This document shows, piece by piece, positions 56,373 through 64,000 of a DNA stretch of 64,000 bases. Origin of the DNA: Meloidogyne chitwoodi (Eukaryota > Nematoda > Chromadorea > Rhabditida > Meloidogynidae); assembly GCA_015183035.1 (NCBI GenBank), contig JACZZP010000018.1, positions 868,001 through 932,000 of the forward strand, read 5' to 3'. The first letter of the stretch is position 1. Each line of letters begins with the position of its first letter. The position numbers and the translations under genes were made by a program. The notes under the pieces are model-generated. The model was not told the DNA's origin, did not search any database, and worked only from the letters and a program-made list of their open reading frames with translations.

Positions 56373-58999
56373 ATGAGCGAAAGGCAGAATCCAGTCAACT
56401 CGTCGGTCACATTTGCTAAGGTTGTATCTGGTGGCAACATTCCTACTGAAGACCAACCTGTGGGAAGAGAAGTAAATTCATCAGAATCAGCTACGGAAAA
56501 TGAAGTTAAATCACCAGATGATTGGCCTACTCTAGAGGTTGTAGCTCAGCAGAAATGTGAAGAAAATAAATCAATCAATAAGTCATATGTAAAAAAAACC
56601 ACAAATAATTCAAAAGACAAAATACAGGAAACGACCGGCGAGGAGACGGAGATCAAAGTATTTATCTTAAATTTTATATAGAAAAAATAAGGTTTTCTTA
56701 GTTTATTTCCTTTATTTTTGGTTAAGGCCTAATCTTTCTAAGTTGTCTGAGTTATGGATAAATATCAAAAGGTTTATAATTCCTTATGTTCGACTCATAT
56801 TTAATACAAAATTTAAGAAATTATATTTAAAATGTATGGGTTTCAATCCTGTTCCAAACCAATGACTATAACACAATCAATACTTCACATTTAGCTTTTA
56901 GGAAATACAATATTTATATTTACATATATGGAATGTTCAATAAAATTGTTTAATTAAAAATTCTAATTTAGGCGGAAGAAGTTCCTGCACTTTCGCCAAC
57001 AGCAATTAATAGTCCTGCTGGTGGAAGCTGCAAAAAAATGTCTAAAAATAATTGGAAAAAATTGGATATTGAAGTAGATTATAATACTGCTCGCGAAGTT
57101 TCTGCCAGAAGGCGTGAACATGAACGCAGAAGGGACTTTGAAAGACGAGAAAGACCTCAACGAAGGAACACAGTTTGTGGACGTGATTGGAAGGAAAATG
57201 GAAGAGAAACGCATGGAGTTGGAAGAGATGGGAGAGATGTTGGAAAAGAAAATAATAATTGTTCTGAGCCAAAAAATGATAAAAATTGTTTTGTTCCAAG
57301 ACAGTTTAGAACTGATAGAAACAAATTTGACAACAACCATCGCCGGCAAATCTCGAAAGAAGACAATGAAAATTTTGTGGGTAAAACTGAAAGGAATAAT
57401 AGAGAAGATGTGCAGATAAGTCCACCTTTGAATGCTGCTAACAATAATAGTAATAATAATAATGAGCAATCTCAGGATCAGTCTTATTGGTATTTTTTAA
57501 TTTATTTTTTTTTAATTAAGTTTTTTGGAATTGCTAACATTTATATGGAGGTTAGAACAGAGAAAACAATTTATATATTTTTATTGGAAAACCGATCTTT
57601 AATATAAAACATGATAAGATTTCTTTAAACTTTTTAAATATTAAAATAATATATTTATTTTATTTTTGTAGGTATTTTGATGATATTTCGAATGGATATT
57701 ACTATCAACATTCTGGATCACAGGGATGGAAGAAAAACTCAAAACAGAGACAACACTCAAATAATAATAATAATTATAGACCACAACGACAACATTCGCC
57801 AAATCAAGGCAGATATCCGATTAATAGGTTTATATATTTTTAAAATTTAACTTTTGATCCCTCAAGTTCTTAAAATTAAACCAAGTACATTTAAGCTTAT
57901 TTTTTTTAATCTTCAGACAAAAATATTTTAAAAATTCCACATCAACGCAAACTGAGCAAACAAATAATGTGACTGGAATGGTATAATTTTTAAAGTTTTT
58001 AAATAAATTTTTATTTAATTTTTAGAATAATTCGCAAATTGGACAACGTTCTGTAGGAGGATATCAACCAAGATCTCATCATCATGTTGGAGGAGGGCAT
58101 CGTTATAATAATGGCCCTAATAATGCTTATAAATATAATAATAATATTAATAATAAACGAATGGATGAACAGCTTTTCTCAAATTCGTATTTTTGCTCAA
58201 ACAATGTTATTAATCATCATTGGACTTCATCTCTTCAGCAATTAAATATTTCGGTTAATAATTTTATAAAATAATCCTCTAACTATTATTATTTCTATTG
58301 AAATATTTTTTATTAATTTTTAGGGTATTTCACCGACCGTTGTTACTGCTGTGCCTTCTACACCTTCTACTTCGCTTCTTTCTCCCGATGGACTCATCCC
58401 ATTCCCACTTGTCGTTGCTAATACTCTTCAAACAGCTGCTGTTGTTGTTGCTACAACGGATCAAGTGCCTACAACCACTGCTACACAATTTGCCCCAACA
58501 ATTATTACTACTCAATTTCCTCAAAATGCAATTTTTGTGGCACCTATAACTACTCCTTATGTGCCAGTAGATGAATATAAACTAGGAGAGCTTGTACGTG
58601 GACAAATGTAAATTATTATTAATTTTTTTTTAATTATTTTTTTTTTAGTGAATATTATTTCTCAGCGGATAATTTACAAAAAGATTTCTTTTTACGAAGA
58701 AAGATGGATGTTGAAGGCTTTTTGCCACTTAGTCTAATTGCCAGTTTTCCGCGTATTCGTTCACTCACTGATGATGTGTCATTCATTTTGAGTTGTCTTC
58801 GTGGCAGCGAAAGGATTGAATTTAGTGTGGACGAGCTTAAAGTAAAAACTTTTATAAAATTGTAAATGTTTAATTAAATTATTTTTAAAAGATTCGTCCT
58901 CGTATTAATCCACAATATTGGCCTTTACACGAATCTAGTCCTCAATCTGAAATCGAAGCACCGCTGCCAACAATAATAAGTGACGATAATGGTAATTAA
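56373..58999 (+). CDS. larp-1: LARP1-family La-motif RNA-binding protein
   Basis: The long N-terminal half is disordered, with Arg/Glu-rich ([20 protein letters not shown]) and Asn/Gln/His-rich stretches. WPTLEVV and [12 protein letters not shown] are short segments typical of LARP1 N-termini. The La motif is near the C-terminus (about 58570-58840): [40 protein letters not shown] and [20 protein letters not shown]. It is followed by [11 protein letters not shown], the LARP1-type ending of the domain. The gene stops at 58999. LARP1 binds 5'TOP and poly(A) RNA and acts in germline P bodies. The DM15 cap-binding repeats of vertebrate and fly LARP1 are not found before the next gene. About nine exons. 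Confidence 0.87.
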
Positions 59000-59533
59000 A
59001 TGAAAAATAAGTAAAGGGGAATAAATACACTATTATTATTATATCTCTTCTCTCATAGCCGACCAACTTATATATTTTGTTTGACGTATCTGGGCGCGAG
59101 AAATATCCAAGAATTTCTATTGCCCAACTCTTTTAAAGAATCTTTCATTCTCTAAAACCCAATTTTTAAATCTAAAAACCCATTTTTTCTTTAAATCGAT
59201 TTTCTTGGTGCGCTTTTGCTATTGAACGATTGATTATTCTTAATTTTAATGTCTCAATCAAGGGAGTATCAAAAGAGAGAAAATTGCTGTTCTTGGGAAA
59301 TTAATATATTTTATTTCCTTTATTTTTATGAGTGAAGAAAATTCTTTTAATTAAGGCAATTATCTCCCGCTTTCTTAACTACGCCCTTGATTTTCATTTT
59401 ATGTTCAGAAAAGTAGCGTTTTCGTTTTATACCCCGCTGTGACTCGATTGTTTTAATTCTGATTTTATTTAAATACAATATTATAAAACGGGCGCAGAAT
59501 TATCTTTAAAAGAGTAAAAAACAAGTTTTTAAT
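59000..59533. other. Convergent spacer between larp-1 and ddx-15
   Basis: This 534-bp region is moderately less AT-rich than other spacers. I looked for further larp-1 exons on the plus strand and RNA genes on both strands and saw none. Confidence 0.45.
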
Positions 59534-62774
<3,241 letters not shown>

Positions 62775-63227
62775 TGATGTAATTTCTTAATATGTCAAAG
62801 CAGAAAATATTTTAACTTCAATTCTGAAAGAATCTAAAAACGTAAGTATTAAAACAAATAAATAAAAAAACAAAACAGAAAAAACAAAACAATACAGTCA
62901 TCGAAAACTAAGTTTGTGGCAGTCTCAAAAAATCTACTGTTAACAATGACAAGTACCTAAATTTTTTGAAGGAAGAAAAGAAAAAATCCGCACTCAAACT
63001 GCTTGTGATACAGAGAGCAAAAGAAAGAAAATAGTGTTAAATTTGAATGTAAGCTTTTTGGCGCACCTGTAAAACATTTCGCCATAAAAATTTCCTTTTT
63101 CTGCAAGCGGTAAATTTTCACATATTTGTAAACTTATATTTAGGAGTTCGCTTATTACTTTTACGATTTTCTAGTTATTTTATATATTTTTAGATATAAA
63201 CATTTCACTTTATTTTATTGTTAAAAA
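62775..63227. promoter_or_regulatory. Divergent promoter region of ddx-15 and the collagen-like gene
   Basis: This 453-bp divergent spacer is AT-rich. No repeats or clear core elements seen. Confidence 0.4.
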
Positions 63228-63508
63228 ATGACTGGGGAAGCTATTCTTTCGACCGCAGTAATAACCTTTATTAATTTTATTTTGATTGCTTATTTTTATA
63301 TTAATCAAAACATTTTAAGAATATTCTGTCTACATGGGCAGCATTGGTATCGATTTGCATCGCAATCCTGACTCTTATTTTTGTTATTGGCAGTTTTTTG
63401 CATGAAAAAGTGGTGTCGTTCGCACGTGATATGCAATCGTTCGCACGTGATATGCAACAGATGAAAACGGACATGACTCAATTAAAGCAAAAGTTCAACA
63501 TTGAGTGA
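63228..63508 (+). CDS. Small membrane protein resembling an orphan cuticle-collagen N-terminal domain
   Basis: Two exons (63228-63257 and from about 63318) give a protein of about 66 residues. MTGEAILSTA is followed by a hydrophobic helix ALVSICIAILTLIFVIGSFL and then HEKVV and a heptad-like charged segment with DMQQMKTDMTQLKQKFNIE-stop. This is the pattern of the nematode cuticle collagen N-terminal domain (signal-anchor helix, then a short coiled segment), but no Gly-X-Y repeats follow before the stop at 63508. The segment SFARDMQ is directly duplicated (21-bp repeat). It may be a truncated collagen gene or a stand-alone protein. The donor GCA|GTAATA and acceptor TTTTAAG|AA are good. Confidence 0.6.
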
Positions 63509-63737
63509 TGATTTGACTGTGAAGAGTATTATCTTTAAAGTGACTTATTTAAAACGATCTCTTTTGTTGTTGCTCATAATATCTTTGTGATAAACCAGAT
63601 TGACTAATTATTTGTTTGCTAATTTAAGATTTTATATTTTCATATTACTTATTTCGAACTATTTTTACAAAGTTTTCGTAATTCTTTATCCAAAAGTTGT
63701 TTTTGCCGTGTAAAATTTTATCATTCTCAACTTTTAA

Positions 63738-64000
63738 ATGAAAGTCATTAAAATTTTATCAAGATGTTCAAAAAATGATTATACTTGGATAAAGCGATCT
63801 CTCTCCACAGCATTATTTGAAACTAATCAAAATGTTGACTTGTCACACAAAACACCGGTGCTTCCAAAAAAGTCAAGATCAACAGGCGAACCTCTCGACT
63901 TTATCGACTACCAAAAAATACTTTGTTATGGTGGAAACGGCGGTAATGGAATGATTTCTTTTCTACGCGAGAAGAACATAGAATTCGGTTTTTTATTTAA
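63738..64000 (+). CDS. Partial Obg/MTG2-family mitochondrial GTPase, first exon
   Basis: The ATG at 63738 begins MKVIKILSRCSKNDYTWIKR, a basic mitochondrial-type leader. After a linker, FIDYQKILCYGGNGGNGMIS and FLREKNIEFG match the Gly-rich start of the Obg fold (VKGGNGGNGCVSFRREK in MTG2/GTPBP5). A donor after TTCG at 63987 ends the exon; the GTPase domain lies beyond the window. MTG2 acts in assembly of the large mitochondrial ribosomal subunit. Confidence 0.82.
   Translation, partial: MKVIKILSRCSKNDYTWIKRSLSTALFETNQNVDLSHKTPVLPKKSRSTGEPLDFIDYQKILCYGGNGGNGMISFLREKNIEFGFLF

Noticed and set aside
57042..57469. Open frames antisense to larp-1
   Set aside because: They are shadows of the Asn/Arg/Glu-rich larp-1 exon; the plus-strand frame fits the gene and its splice sites.

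Overview
The window looks like nuclear DNA of a nematode, most likely a plant-parasitic tylenchid and probably a root-knot nematode (Meloidogyne). It is very AT-rich. Genes are compact, with many exons split by short GT-AG introns. The proteins match nematode or general animal families (PAR-3, CAR-1, LARP-1, UNC-71-like ADAM, MLC-4, MLP-1, RBBP-5, a TWK potassium channel, a cuticle-collagen N-terminal domain). One small secreted peptide carries a perfect plant CLE motif. The species assignment is inference.

Layout. 1-5646 (minus strand): start of a low-complexity protein gene, then the meiotic MutS homologue msh-5, then a Zip3/RNF212/ZHP-type RING gene; the last two both act in meiotic crossing-over and sit about 210 bp apart. 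5773-8885: a nested transposon block holding a higher-order minisatellite, a hAT element and a fold-back element. 9113-17032: mitochondrial citrate carrier (+), a small hydrophilic protein (-), an unknown protein (-) and a catalytically dead ADAM (-). 17033-24187: pyrimidine-rich promoter DNA, a SOX/HMG-box gene (+) and an NAA80-like actin acetyltransferase (+) whose second intron is filled by nested transposons. 24479-37072: mlc-4 (-), mlp-1 (+), then five co-directional minus-strand genes (cox-5A, car-1, a STAR-family RNA-binding gene, rbbp-5 and an unknown secreted or membrane-entering protein). 38098-46638: a peptide-type GPCR (+) and a two-pore potassium channel (+), both with transposons in introns. 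46995-49281: a two-exon CLE-peptide gene (-) and a cysteine-rich secreted protein (-). 49862-64000: par-3 (-), PRKRIP1 homologue (+), larp-1 (+), ddx-15/PRP43 (-), an orphan collagen N-domain protein (+) and the first exon of an Obg-family GTPase (+).

The standout is the CLE gene at 46995-47205. A signal-peptide-like leader is followed by RLSPGGPDP at the end of exon 1, and a 14-nt second exon completes it as QHH-K-stop, giving a 12-residue CLE core. Other notable points are a transposon inserted exactly at a splice acceptor whose target duplication rebuilt the acceptor, duplicated alternative LIM exons in mlp-1, a promoter-associated MITE family (four copies, 9-bp duplications on three), and several hAT-type elements whose interiors are built from one short repeated word.

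All gene structures were read by eye from splice signals and conserved protein motifs. Outer boundaries are mostly firm to the base, but internal exon edges and non-conserved tails are less certain.
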